Notes: a model not told the origin generated them from the sequence alone. Positions 44,798 to 53,608 are shown, counted from the stretch's first letter. The stretch: DNA of 64,000 nucleotides from Mucilaginibacter sabulilitoris (GCF_034262375.1 NZ_CP139558.1:4588001-4652000), one strand, 5' to 3'. A program made the numbers and translations.

Positions 44798-45598
44798 ATG
44801 GAAACAAAAAGTGATCAAGCAGTAGTATTAAAAAATATGGCTGATCTGGCAATTGCTGACTTAAAAATAGAATATATTTTCCAGCGGTTGTATCAAGCCA
44901 TTCTGGCAATGGATCCAAACGCTTCGGTAAGCGATTTTGATTATTACGCAGCCTTATATCTTAAAAAAAGGTACCATATACACATTAGCGATCTTTTGCA
45001 ACAGAAACCAAAAAAACTCATAGATATTCCTGCCGTCAATGATGTACTCGATAGCCAGGCTGATGATATTGACAAATATTTTTTGCTGTTTACTGCAAAA
45101 ATGAAGGCGTTTTCCGAACATCATAAGCATCGGGGCTTCTTTCTTAATTATCATCGAAGAGATATCAAGCAGCAAGCTATGTTAAGATCATTCATCATGG
45201 CCAGAAAACGACTCCGTGATTTCTCAAAAGCTGAAATAAGCTATCACGTTGAAAAGATTTTGCCTGACCCATTTAATGGCGGCACAACATTGTTAGTTCT
45301 TAAATTGTATGCTGACTGGGCGCAAAATGCAATCGGCATTCCCGAAAGATTCGAGCAGCGATTTTTCAGCCGGTTTCCGGAATTGAAATTTGAATCAAGC
45401 ACCGGAACTTTGTTTTGCCCTATTCATATGATCTTTGATAGCGAATATTTAGACAGGTATGGTCAACATATTCCAAATAAGTTCGCTACGCAGGATGTTA
45501 TTGAATTTTCCCAGGAAAACAAAACTCAGCTTAACTGCGGTAATCCATTTGAGACGTTATATCAAAATAATTTCTTTGCATTACCCCCTGCCTGTTAA
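44798..45598 (+). CDS. Hypothetical protein coupled to the PEP-synthase-like gene
   Basis: 266 aa, no signal peptide. ATG follows the preceding stop with one base between, so translation is tightly coupled. The sequence contains NMADLAIADLKIEYIFQRLY, LYADWAQNAIGIPERFEQRF and a C-terminal PPAC. Cysteines occur at TGTLFCPIHM, TQLNCGNP and the last residue. I do not recognise the fold. The last 4 bp overlap the convergent radical SAM gene. It could be the acceptor-binding partner of the dikinase-like enzyme or a maturation factor. Confidence 0.65.
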   Translation: METKSDQAVVLKNMADLAIADLKIEYIFQRLYQAILAMDPNASVSDFDYYAALYLKKRYHIHISDLLQQKPKKLIDIPAVNDVLDSQADDIDKYFLLFTAKMKAFSEHHKHRGFFLNYHRRDIKQQAMLRSFIMARKRLRDFSKAEISYHVEKILPDPFNGGTTLLVLKLYADWAQNAIGIPERFEQRFFSRFPELKFESSTGTLFCPIHMIFDSEYLDRYGQHIPNKFATQDVIEFSQENKTQLNCGNPFETLYQNNFFALPPAC

Positions 45599-46650
45599 TC
45601 AAGCAATAATCTACTTGCACGCTCTTTTAAAACGGCTGATTGAATCAGATGATTTACGAGTAAAAGGTTGTCAGGCCGAAAGGCGAGTTTTTTAAGCTTT
45701 AAACACCTTTTGAATATATATGAATATTGAGCGTCAATAAAAGCCTCGGATGAAACGAGCGCTTTGAGCCCTAAACAGTCGTTCAACTTACCCCAAACAA
45801 AATGCTCATCCCGCACGTGATGGCATGATGGAAAATAGTACCCCCTTGAATCGATTAAACCATTTAATATTACTGCAGGACAAAGTAATGTGCAATCAGG
45901 TTGAAAAAAATCCGCAGGTGAGTCATGTATAGAAATCTCCAGGCCGATGGGGCTGATTGGTAAAAGCTCCTCGCATCTTTTCAGCAACATACGTTGATCG
46001 CTAAATGCATCATTCGTATTCATGGTAATATTGATCCGGTCTACTTTTAGCTCAACTGCAAGCTCGATAAAGTCTGGAAGTGATGCCAGGTTGTATGCAT
46101 TGACGACAAATGAGAGTTCAATTACAGGATATTTATGAATTCCTTTATTGGCTACCAACTGTCTTATGTTATTCAAAAGCTTTTCAAAAACGCGCTCCTT
46201 TACGCCATGTGCCACCGCGTAAATCTGCGCATTACCCGCATCTACAGATATACGCACCTCACGACATATCTCCCCTATAATATTATTGATATTACCAACC
46301 AGCAAGTGACCATTTGTCACGATACTTGTTGAGCAATTTTTATAAAAAAAATATTGCAAAACTTCTTCAATCTGCGGATGCAACAGCGGCTCCCCACCGC
46401 CACATAAGCGGATGGAGGATTGAGGGTATCCTGACATGTCATCCGCGATTTTCTTTACAAGAGTTAGCGGCAGGTTTCGTTTATTTTCACGATAATCTGC
46501 AGAAATACAGAAAGGACAGTTGTGATTGCAAGTATCCGTCAAAAAGATTTCCAGAAATTTCGGAAAAAAAGGTGTTCGATTTAACACAAATTCTTCAAAG
46601 GATTCGTACAAGGAACGATCTACTTGAATTCGATTTGATTTAAATGCCAT
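45595..46650 (-). CDS. Radical SAM enzyme
   Basis: 351 aa. The 4Fe-4S motif is CNHNCPFC (Cys41, Cys45, Cys48), followed by the SAM-binding RLCGGGEPLLHP (84-88 GGGEP) and SIVTNGHLL. The chain continues as a radical SAM barrel (VRISVDAGN near 165, IELSFVVNAYNL). The C-terminus has an extra cysteine cluster (DCTLLCPAVILNGLIDSRGY then FPSCHHVRD), reminiscent of a reduced SPASM/twitch domain that could hold an auxiliary cluster. Such enzymes often modify peptides or build natural products. It points towards the four-gene cassette and overlaps its last gene by 4 bp. Substrate unknown. Confidence 0.85.
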   Translation of the reverse strand: MAFKSNRIQVDRSLYESFEEFVLNRTPFFPKFLEIFLTDTCNHNCPFCISADYRENKRNLPLTLVKKIADDMSGYPQSSIRLCGGGEPLLHPQIEEVLQYFFYKNCSTSIVTNGHLLVGNINNIIGEICREVRISVDAGNAQIYAVAHGVKERVFEKLLNNIRQLVANKGIHKYPVIELSFVVNAYNLASLPDFIELAVELKVDRINITMNTNDAFSDQRMLLKRCEELLPISPIGLEISIHDSPADFFQPDCTLLCPAVILNGLIDSRGYYFPSCHHVRDEHFVWGKLNDCLGLKALVSSEAFIDAQYSYIFKRCLKLKKLAFRPDNLLLVNHLIQSAVLKERASRLLLD

Positions 46651-46796
46651 AGTATTTTCGTTGCACGGATTCGGTATGCAATACTAATATAAACAATTAC
46701 AGAATTTAGTCCAACACCCGATTTTACTTAACCATTATCAGCGGGATTTTTCACCTTTTAGCAGACAAAGAATCGGCCATTATTCTTATTTTCAAC

Positions 46797-47336
46797 TTAT
46801 TCCTCCCAAACATTCTCTAAGGGTAGCCCTTTCTCCTTTCTTGCCAAATCGACCACCTCTTGAATAAAATCAGTCTTTAAACGAGTATACTCCGCTATAG
46901 ACAAATCTGGATTTTCTCTTAATTTCTTTTTAAGTTTTCCATATCGAATGATCAAGTCATTATCTTTTTTAAGGTAATCCAGGAATAAAAACTCATTTCG
47001 GCTGTAAAAAGATTCAGCGTATGGCAAGATATGCAGATTGTGAGTCCAGATACCATTGGTATATTTTGCAAAAAGGAACCGACCTGACATACCTGTATTC
47101 ACAAAGTAATAGTGTGGTTTTAATAAGATAGATTCATAATATGAAATATCCTCCAAAACTGATACAGCTACGAAAATGTCAATTACCGGTTTTGCCCATT
47201 GTCCCGGAATCGCAGTACTTCCAACGTGTTCGATGGCAACTGTCGCAAAAGGGTAGTTTTTTATTTGTTCCCGTTCAGCCAGAAACGAGAGCTTCCATCC
47301 AGGGTCATATTCAACTATTTCGAAATGGTCTTGCAT
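46797..47336 (-). CDS. GrpB/UPF0157 family protein
   Basis: 179 aa. It has the GrpB pattern VEYDPGWKLSFLAEREQIKN, VAIEHVGSTAIPGQWAKPVI and DIFVAV, a nucleotidyltransferase-like fold (GS and D-x-D residues), and the later THNLHILPYAESFYSRNEFL. Members act as predicted minimal nucleotidyltransferases and some are linked to aminoglycoside or CoA-type chemistry, but this one's substrate cannot be stated. The gene stands alone, 146 bp beyond the radical SAM gene. Confidence 0.85.
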   Translation of the reverse strand: MQDHFEIVEYDPGWKLSFLAEREQIKNYPFATVAIEHVGSTAIPGQWAKPVIDIFVAVSVLEDISYYESILLKPHYYFVNTGMSGRFLFAKYTNGIWTHNLHILPYAESFYSRNEFLFLDYLKKDNDLIIRYGKLKKKLRENPDLSIAEYTRLKTDFIQEVVDLARKEKGLPLENVWEE

Positions 47337-47553
47337 ATTATAACTTAATTCTGATTTACCTACAGAGGACTGTTTACTGACCTTATTTATTGTGGTTTTT
47401 ACCTATTTGAAAACCCCAAAATTCCTTTCATTAAAATTGGACGAGATCACGGAAAAATGAGCGCACTTTAAATTTGATGGGATCTGCGGCTAAAAGATGG
47501 AACTATACGGTTTTCCCGTCAAATAACGGCTATCGCATGAGTTGCTTGCGCCC

Positions 47554-47970
47554 TTACGCCAATGTCAACGCCATCATACTACGTAAAACCTCCAGATCAA
47601 TATCAGCAAGTTTGTTAATATACAGGCAACCGCCTCCGGTGGTATGTTTACCCAACTTTTGCAGCGCCGTTTCGTGCTTTTTCAGGTCGATCAGGTAAAT
47701 GGTCAGGTTCGCTTTACGCGCCGCGAAACCGATACGGAACCAATCGACCTGCCTGCCGCTGGCAGGGCTTTCATAACGTTTCGAACCAAAACCGATGATC
47801 GAACTGCCCCACAGAACAGGTTCCTCCCCGCTGGCCTGCTCCATCATTTCCGCCAGCACCAAACTATCCTGGCGTTTTTGCGCTGTCGGCAATGCCGCTA
47901 TATATTCCATTACGCTGATCCCAGTGGGCTTAGTTTTAACTTCTGCAAGTTTCGGTTTCTTTCCAGCCAT
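47554..47970 (-). CDS. DUF1801 domain-containing protein
   Basis: 138 aa. DUF1801/YdhG-like features are EYIAALPTAQKRQDSLVLAE, MEQASGEEPVLWGSSIIGFG, and WFRIGFAARKANLTIYLID. The fold binds small ligands, and biochemical function is unknown. It follows the truncated VOC gene by 6 bp on the minus strand and may share its promoter in the region divergent from the ArsR gene. Confidence 0.85.
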   Translation of the reverse strand: MAGKKPKLAEVKTKPTGISVMEYIAALPTAQKRQDSLVLAEMMEQASGEEPVLWGSSIIGFGSKRYESPASGRQVDWFRIGFAARKANLTIYLIDLKKHETALQKLGKHTTGGGCLYINKLADIDLEVLRSMMALTLA

Positions 47971-47976
47971 GCTAAA

Positions 47977-48273
47977 TTATAATTGAAGTAGTTGGGCCCG
48001 ACCGGCCAGTAGGCCTTCTTCGCGACGAATATAGCACAACCGGTAAGCCTTCTCGTATTGAACGATCTCACCCACTAAAGTCGCTCCCTGTGTCATTAAG
48101 CGTTCCACCAGTTCGTCAAGATTGGTCACCGCGAACATCGTTCGCAAATAACCCAGCGCATTCACCGGCGCATTACGGTGATCCTCCGATCCCGCTAAAA
48201 AAGCGATCGCGTTATACAGGGATTCCACTACGATACCCATATTATCCATTCTGATCAATTGATTTGTCTCCAT
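47977..48273 (-). pseudogene. VOC (glyoxalase/bleomycin-resistance-like) protein with an internal in-frame deletion
   Basis: 98 aa where VOC proteins of this type are about 140-150. The first 28 residues (RMDNMGIVVESLYNAIAFLA) match the first beta-alpha unit and the rest (DHRNAPVNALGYLRTMFAVT, LVGEIVQYEKAYRLCYI) matches the end of the first and the second module. The join near residues 28-31 (about 48181-48190) removes the segment that normally holds part of the first half, roughly 45 residues. The reading frame is kept, so a short protein may be made, but the metal site should be incomplete. Divergent from the ArsR gene. Confidence 0.65.
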
Positions 48274-48369
48274 TATAACACGAAGTTAAACAATTGAAAA
48301 AAAATTTGCAGAAATTAAAACTATTAGTAAGTTTGTACTTACCGTAAGCAACAACTTACTTATTAAATT

Positions 48370-48693
48370 ATGAATAGTAACTTGGCATTTAATGCGTTAG
48401 GAGATTCGACCCGACGCTCCATCTTTGAGAAACTACAGCGCGGCCCCCTATCGGTCGTACACATCGCCGAAGGGATGAGTGTTAGCCGTCCTGCTGTTTC
48501 CCAACACCTCAAAGTATTGCGCGAAGCGAAACTGGTCAACCTGAGAACGGTCGGCAACAACAATATTTATGAACTCAACCGGGAAGGAATCATCGCGATG
48601 AGAAATTACTTAGATAAATTCTGGGATGACGCGTTGGCGAATTTTAAAGTTTTAGCAGAACAAATACAACAAACCAATGATACCCAACATTAA
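48370..48693 (+). CDS. ArsR-family winged-helix transcriptional regulator
   Basis: 107 aa. The ArsR fold is clear: FNALGDSTRRSIFEKLQRGP, then the recognition region MSVSRPAVSQHLKVLREAKL and the wing VNLRTVGNNNIYELN. No metal-binding cysteines of the CVC type are present, so it belongs to the SRPBCC-associated subgroup that usually controls its neighbour. It starts an operon of five overlapping genes and overlaps the next one by 17 bp. Confidence 0.9.
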   Translation: MNSNLAFNALGDSTRRSIFEKLQRGPLSVVHIAEGMSVSRPAVSQHLKVLREAKLVNLRTVGNNNIYELNREGIIAMRNYLDKFWDDALANFKVLAEQIQQTNDTQH

Positions 48694-49123
48694 AAAAGAA
48701 CTGGTGGTGAATGCCGCACAACAAACTTGCTTTGAGGCGTTTACCCAAAAAATGGACACGTGGTGGCCACGAACCCATCATGTCGGCAAATGCCCCATGA
48801 CCGAAATGGTACTGGAAGCCGGACAAGGTGGCCGCTGGTATAGTAAGCATGAGGATGGCAGCGAGGTCAATGTCGGCATCATATTAGCCTGGAACCCTTA
48901 TGACCTGCTGCTACTGAACTGGCAGATCGATGCCAATTTTCAATATGATCCATCGATCACCACCGAAGTCGAAGTTAAATTCATTGCCGAAGGAGATAGA
49001 ACCCGCGTTTTCATGGAACACAAAGACCTCGAGCGTTTGGGCGAAGGCGGCAAAGCCATCGACAGCATGGACGAAGGCTGGGGCATGATCCTGAACCTGT
49101 ATAAAAACGTCGTGGAACAATGA
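48677..49123 (+). CDS. SRPBCC (AHSA1-type) domain protein
   Basis: 148 aa. START-like fold with the AHSA1 signature: KKELVVNAAQQTCFEAFTQK, MDTWWPRTHHVG, LEAGQGGRWYSKHEDGSEVN, GIILAWNPYDLLLLNWQID and VEVKFIAEGDRTRVFMEHKD. The fold makes a hydrophobic ligand cavity. In ArsR-linked operons such proteins are thought to bind or modify small organic compounds. It overlaps the ArsR gene by 17 bp and the next gene by 4 bp. Homologous to the protein at 49494-50369. Confidence 0.88.
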   Translation: MIPNIKKELVVNAAQQTCFEAFTQKMDTWWPRTHHVGKCPMTEMVLEAGQGGRWYSKHEDGSEVNVGIILAWNPYDLLLLNWQIDANFQYDPSITTEVEVKFIAEGDRTRVFMEHKDLERLGEGGKAIDSMDEGWGMILNLYKNVVEQ

Positions 49124-49512
49124 AAACACCGCTGAGGATCGCCAGCATTTTAATGTTGCTGCATACATTCGGTCACATTGTTGGCGCGTTTACCTGGAAA
49201 AAGGCGCCAAATCCCTCTATCCAAAAAGTGGTAGACGACATGCAAAGCAATCATTTTGCCTTTATGGGCAAACAAGTCAGCCTCGGCAGTTTTTTTGACG
49301 GCTTTGGCTTTACGATGATCGGTGTTTTATTATTACTGACCATCATACTCTGGCAATTGCCCGAGCGTAAATTCATCCTGCCGATAGGCTTGTTCTTATT
49401 ATTTATGGGCATCATCGAACTGATCTATTTTTTTCCTTTTGCCGCAGCCTTTTCACTACTTGCCGGAATATTAACTCTTTATGCTTTTATCCAATGGAAA
49501 CCATCGAATTAA
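49120..49512 (+). CDS. Four-helix integral membrane protein of unknown function
   Basis: 130 aa with about four hydrophobic helices (LRIASILMLLHTFGHIVGAF, FTMIGVLLLLTIILW, ILPIGLFLLFMGIIELIYFF, AFSLLAGILTLYAF). A conserved-looking HTFGH occurs in the first helix. Members of this small family often accompany SRPBCC proteins. Starts 4 bp inside the previous gene and overlaps the next by 19 bp, so it is translationally coupled within the operon. Family name not certain. Confidence 0.7.
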   Translation: MKTPLRIASILMLLHTFGHIVGAFTWKKAPNPSIQKVVDDMQSNHFAFMGKQVSLGSFFDGFGFTMIGVLLLLTIILWQLPERKFILPIGLFLLFMGIIELIYFFPFAAAFSLLAGILTLYAFIQWKPSN

Positions 49513-50369
49513 ACATCATTCAAAAAGAAATTATGGTGGCTGCTTCGCAGCAGACCGCCTTTGAAGTATTTGTTAACCAAATGGGGCTCTGGTGGCCCGC
49601 TTCCGGCCATAACGAAGGTTGCCCGATGGTACGGGTAGGTTTGGAACCCAAAACCGGCGGACGCTGGATCGGTTATAATGGCGAAGGCGGCGAACGCGAG
49701 TTGGGCAAAGTACTGATCTATGAGCCTTATACGCTGTTTGCACTTGATTGGCAGACGGACGCCAACTTCCGGTTCAACTCCGATCTGCATAGCGAGGTGC
49801 GGGTGGAATTTATCACAGAAGACTCCCACAACACCCGCGTGAAACTAACGCATAAAGACCTGCACGTGCTGGGTGATCTTCAAAACGCTTCAGATATTAA
49901 TGAAGGTTGGGGCGGCGTTCTGGAGGTCTATCAGCACTTTGCGACCAATTTCAGTACACGTATCCAGGTAGCCGCCAGTCCGGAAAAAGCAGAAGAGGCG
50001 ATCAGTGAAGTAGCCTGCTGGTGGGCCAAAAATTTCGAGGGCAGCGCAGCAAACTTACATGACCAGTTTACGGTCCGCTTCGGCGAGACCTTTGTCACTT
50101 TTAAGATCGTTGACCTGATCCCCGGCGATATCATCGTTTGGGAGGTGAAAGACTGTTACCTGCATTGGCAAACGGATAAAACCGAATGGAACGGCACCCG
50201 CGTAGTATGGGAGCTACTCCCCGAAAATAATGGCACGAAGATCATCATGACCCATATCGGCCTGACGCCGGAAGTGGAATGTTATGAGAACTGCCGGGGA
50301 GGCTGGACGGAACACATCAACGAAAGCCTGCATAATTTCATTACTATGGGGAAAGGAGAACCGCAATGA
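49494..50369 (+). CDS. Tandem SRPBCC-domain protein
   Basis: 291 aa with two SRPBCC units. The first (1-145) closely parallels the 48677 protein: MVAASQQTAFEVFVNQMGLWW, GLEPKTGGRWIGYNGEGGER, VRVEFITEDSHNTRVKLTH. The second (about 155-290) is more diverged (RIQVAASPEKAEEAISEVAC, WWAKNFEGSAAN, VVWELLPENNGTKIIMTHIG). The array likely arose by duplication inside the operon. It overlaps the membrane protein by 19 bp and the VOC gene by 4 bp. Confidence 0.85.
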   Translation: METIELNIIQKEIMVAASQQTAFEVFVNQMGLWWPASGHNEGCPMVRVGLEPKTGGRWIGYNGEGGERELGKVLIYEPYTLFALDWQTDANFRFNSDLHSEVRVEFITEDSHNTRVKLTHKDLHVLGDLQNASDINEGWGGVLEVYQHFATNFSTRIQVAASPEKAEEAISEVACWWAKNFEGSAANLHDQFTVRFGETFVTFKIVDLIPGDIIVWEVKDCYLHWQTDKTEWNGTRVVWELLPENNGTKIIMTHIGLTPEVECYENCRGGWTEHINESLHNFITMGKGEPQ

Positions 50370-50809
50370 AAACGAACGTTATTTTTGGCAACCACTCCTC
50401 CATCTTAGTTCCTGAGCGCGAACGCGAAAATGTTAACAAATTCTATATCTACACCCTCGGCGGCCAGCTCATGCAGGCCGACCCCGAACGGGACTTTATC
50501 CGTATTGGCGATAACTTCTTTATCGCATTCCTATATGGCGATGTTCCTGACGAGAGCGAGGTGCATCGTAAAGCTCGCGCTATCTGGCTGGAAATCAAAT
50601 CGGATCATGTGGCCGAAACCCGTAAAAAGATTGTGGAATCTGGTTTAGTGCGCCTACTGGAGATACCTGATCCACACTTGTACTTTCAGGCTCCTGGCGG
50701 TCAGTGCATGCGGTTGGTCGGGACTGATGAAGACCTTTCATTTTATGAGGGTACGGGCGAAGGTCCCGATATGGAAAAAATCAATGCGGCCCTTGGCCAA
50801 ATTAAATAG
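50366..50809 (+). CDS. VOC-family protein
   Basis: 147 aa, last gene of the ArsR operon. VOC-type features: SILVPERERENVNKFYIYTL, DFIRIGDNFFIAFLYGD, AIWLEIKSDHVAETRKKIVE, and the C-terminal LYFQAPGGQCMRLVG. VOC proteins bind metals and small molecules (glyoxalase, ring-cleavage or drug-binding activities). The exact substrate is unknown. ATGA overlap with the tandem SRPBCC gene. Confidence 0.8.
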   Translation: MKTNVIFGNHSSILVPERERENVNKFYIYTLGGQLMQADPERDFIRIGDNFFIAFLYGDVPDESEVHRKARAIWLEIKSDHVAETRKKIVESGLVRLLEIPDPHLYFQAPGGQCMRLVGTDEDLSFYEGTGEGPDMEKINAALGQIK

Positions 50810-50875
50810 CTATCAATGCCGTTTAGCCATCAAAGGTGCTGATCAGAACCTGTTCAAAAGCATTCTTTTCATTCG

Positions 50876-51347
50876 TCAATGGTGGGCTAAAAATTTCAAC
50901 TTATTTAACACTTTAAAGTTTTCAAGAACTGTAATGATCAGAAAGACGCTCATCATACCCTGTAAAAACCAAAAATGAGCGTAGGAATAAACGTAAATAC
51001 CCCAGATATTACCCGGTGGAGGTTTGGAGTTAGTTCCGGGAGTAAAGATATTGCAACAGGTAAAAAAGCGTTGCCACAACAACTAATGGTATTAATAAAC
51101 GGTTTATTTTTCCCGCTATGAATTTGGAATTGGTGGTAAATCTGGACACCGGCTTGTAAGCATAAACAAAGCCTGAAATAACCGTGAACAACGGCATCCG
51201 GATGTATTGCAGTGCGTAATATGAAAACCTCCATATCGAATCATCAGCAACCTGTAGTCCATCACGTGAAGTACCCCCTATAACATGTCCCAATACCATT
51301 AGAATTATAGCGAGCCCTCTAAGGGTTTCAATATTTAAATTTTTTTA
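50876..51347 (-). pseudogene. Acyltransferase-3-family membrane protein, degraded
   Basis: Minus-strand sequence gives IETLRGLAIILMVLGHVIGG (51340s to 51280s), then IRMPLFTVISGFVYAYKPVS, RLLIPLVVVATLFYLLQYLY, all typical of the N-terminal half of acyltransferase-3 (OafA-like) proteins. After about 51035 the frame shifts and continues NIWGIYVYSYAHFWFLQGMM, with a stop at 50876. The usual start codon is missing upstream (a stop precedes IETLRG), and the C-terminal helices are absent. At least one frameshift and both ends lost mark it as a pseudogene. Confidence 0.7.
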
Positions 51348-51690
51348 GCCCGGCTGATTTCCATCATATATAGAAATGCAAATAAGCTACAAAAACAGAC
51401 TATAACCAGCTATTGAATACTTGTTTGATACTTAAATTGTATACAAGTTGAGAAATGCGCGTAGCGGCAGTCGGATGGTCACTGGCTAATTCATCTTTTA
51501 ATAGTCTGAATTTCCGCCATTCAAATGTTCAAAATTCACGGTGTCCCTGTTAGCATTTCAGCTTTTTGAATTGGATAGGCTCCTAAAAGACAGACAACTA
51601 CACACCTTCAAAATCTTGCTCTTTTTACAAATCAGGAGTGTTTCTGACATGAACATATGTAATTTTGTGACGGTAATTGAAACAAAACCT
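51348..51690. other. Intergenic region before the AraC gene
   Basis: About 340 bp. An in-frame upstream extension of the AraC gene (from 51541 or 51649) exists, but its residues do not look like an AraC N-terminus. No clear promoter or hairpin was identified. Confidence 0.35.
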
Positions 51691-52584
51691 ATGATAAATA
51701 AGGATTCTTTCAAGAAAATAACCAAACTGGAAAGTATGATTTCCAGCAACCTTTTTGTTTCTGATTTTTATCAGATCAAGCACTGGGCTTATGATTTGAC
51801 AGCGGAAAATAAAGTAAGCAAAAGATACAATGATTGCCTGTGTGTCGTATTTGTAAAAAAAGGAAACTTTCTGTTTGACTTATCCAAAAACTCCTATGAT
51901 ATGCACTCAGGGTATATCATCATCGATAAACCTAACTATGAATACCAGCTGCGGCCATCGTTAGGAGAATGTACTATATTTAATTTTACGGACAGTTTTT
52001 ACCGGCAACTGCTGGATGATCTCCACCTAAAAAATACGCTCTTTTTTTCAAACCCTAATATTCTTTCCCTGATGCTGCAATCACAACCGGAAACTGAATA
52101 CCTGCATTTTCAAATGATGAAAGGAATACACCGGATGGGAAAATTAGAGATGGATACTATGGTGTTGGAATTTATGAATATGATTGTTTCTACCATTTCA
52201 AATACTTCGGTAGATGATGAATTGAACGCTTCACTGAATATGAACCGCCTGGGCACCGTAGAAATGGCCAAAGCGTATTTAAATGAAAATTTCATTAAGG
52301 ATATTTCGCTGCAGGAAATTTCCAGTCACTGTTGTGTAAGTCCTTTTCAATTCAGCCGCATCTTCAAAAAGTTCACATCTTACACGCCAAACCAGTATTT
52401 GCAAAATATCCGGTTAAAACATGGTGAAATGTTATTGAAGAATACGAATAAACCTGTTTCTGAAATTTCTTTTGCAGCAGGCTTTAACAGTGTTGAATAC
52501 TTTGCTACTGCATTCAGGCAAAAATATAAAGTGAACCCATCTCAATATAGAACGGGTAGTCATACAATCAGGATCAAGAATTAA
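51691..52584 (+). CDS. AraC-family transcriptional regulator
   Basis: About 297 aa from ATG 51691 (MINKDSFKKITKLES); the frame is open from 51541, but the extra residues do not resemble the family. A cupin-like N-terminal domain (VVFVKKGNFLFDLSKNSYDM, GYIIIDKPNYEYQLRP) precedes the AraC HTH domain (about 200-290: ISLQEISSHCCVSPFQFSRI, FKKFTSYTPNQYLQ, VSEISFAAGFNSVEYFATAF, YKVNPSQYR). It stands 20 bp before a secreted alpha/beta hydrolase and probably regulates it. Confidence 0.87.
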   Translation: MINKDSFKKITKLESMISSNLFVSDFYQIKHWAYDLTAENKVSKRYNDCLCVVFVKKGNFLFDLSKNSYDMHSGYIIIDKPNYEYQLRPSLGECTIFNFTDSFYRQLLDDLHLKNTLFFSNPNILSLMLQSQPETEYLHFQMMKGIHRMGKLEMDTMVLEFMNMIVSTISNTSVDDELNASLNMNRLGTVEMAKAYLNENFIKDISLQEISSHCCVSPFQFSRIFKKFTSYTPNQYLQNIRLKHGEMLLKNTNKPVSEISFAAGFNSVEYFATAFRQKYKVNPSQYRTGSHTIRIKN

Positions 52585-52604
52585 AATCGTCAAACCCCGC
52601 ATTC

Positions 52605-53555
52605 ATGAAAAAGGTATGCATTATTATAAGTTTGAATTTCTTTGTGTTGTTAGTGCATGCGCAAATAAAGTTTGTCAAATGTGATAATGGCATCACCATA
52701 GCTTACGAAAGTTTCGGGCGCTTCAACGACCCAACAGTGATACTGATCAACGGTACAAGTGCTCCCATGACCGACTGGCCACTTGCATTTTGCAAAAAGA
52801 TTGCGGCAAATGGCTACAACGTTATACGCTTTGATAACAGAGATGCAGGAGCATCATCGAAACTGGACGCCCTTGGCCAGCCGGATTGGGCGGCTATAGC
52901 CCCTTTTGTAAAAACCTGCAAGGCTGCACCGCTGCCTTACACCTTAATGGATATGGCCCGTGATGTAATTAGTTTGATGAAAGCGCTAAACATTACTAAA
53001 GCGCATATTGCTGGTGCATCAATGGGCGGGGCTATTGCGCAGTTAATTGCAATACATTACCCTGACAAACTACTATCATTAACCTGTATGTCAGCATCTT
53101 CCGGCAACCCAAACCTGCCGCCTCCAAATGCCGGCGCTTTAAAGGCCATGACTACACCTCCGCAAACCACCAATAGAGATACATTGGCAAACTACCTTGT
53201 ACATACATACCAGGCGCTGGGCAGTACCGATGATCTGGAAACCCTAAAGAAAAAAGCATTTGATGTTGCAGATCATTCATGGTATCCCGCAGGCGCTGCA
53301 AGGCAGGTAGCGGCAGTACTGGTGGCGGATAATTGTGACCGCAGGGACGACCTCGCTAAGATAAAAGTTCCGGCAATGATTATTCACGGCGATTCGGACC
53401 CGCTGGTTTCCCTGCAGGCCGGAAAAGAAGTAGCAGCAGCTATACCAGGAGCTGAGCTAACCATTGTACCCGGAATGGGTCATGATCTTTCAACTAAATT
53501 CATTGAGGTAATTGTAAATGCATTAGTAAAAAATGCGGACAAAGTTAAAAGATGA
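52605..53555 (+). CDS. Secreted alpha/beta hydrolase
   Basis: 316 aa; signal peptide MKKVCIIISLNFFVLLVHAQ. Alpha/beta hydrolase motifs: oxyanion region LINGTSAPMTDWP, nucleophile elbow AGASMGGAIAQ (Ser139), acid MIIHGDSDPLV and His in PGMGHDLST. Likely a periplasmic esterase or lipase-like enzyme; the substrate is unknown. It follows the AraC gene by 20 bp and ends 53 bp before the first DUF899 gene. Confidence 0.87.
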   Translation: MKKVCIIISLNFFVLLVHAQIKFVKCDNGITIAYESFGRFNDPTVILINGTSAPMTDWPLAFCKKIAANGYNVIRFDNRDAGASSKLDALGQPDWAAIAPFVKTCKAAPLPYTLMDMARDVISLMKALNITKAHIAGASMGGAIAQLIAIHYPDKLLSLTCMSASSGNPNLPPPNAGALKAMTTPPQTTNRDTLANYLVHTYQALGSTDDLETLKKKAFDVADHSWYPAGAARQVAAVLVADNCDRRDDLAKIKVPAMIIHGDSDPLVSLQAGKEVAAAIPGAELTIVPGMGHDLSTKFIEVIVNALVKNADKVKR

Positions 53556-53608
53556 TGTTGATTTTTTTAAGATGAAACCTATAAGAATAATAATCAGAAA
53601 GGAGAAAA

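Noticed and set aside
45595..46650. Radical SAM gene considered as a viperin-like antiviral enzyme
   Set aside because: The motif around the cluster is CNHNCPFC with a C-terminal cysteine set; the viperin hallmark (CNYKCGFCF-type) and its nucleotide-binding C-terminus are absent, and no nucleotide kinase adjoins it.
51541..51690. Upstream in-frame extension of the AraC regulator
   Set aside because: The added residues do not resemble AraC N-termini; ATG 51691 gives a normal protein length.
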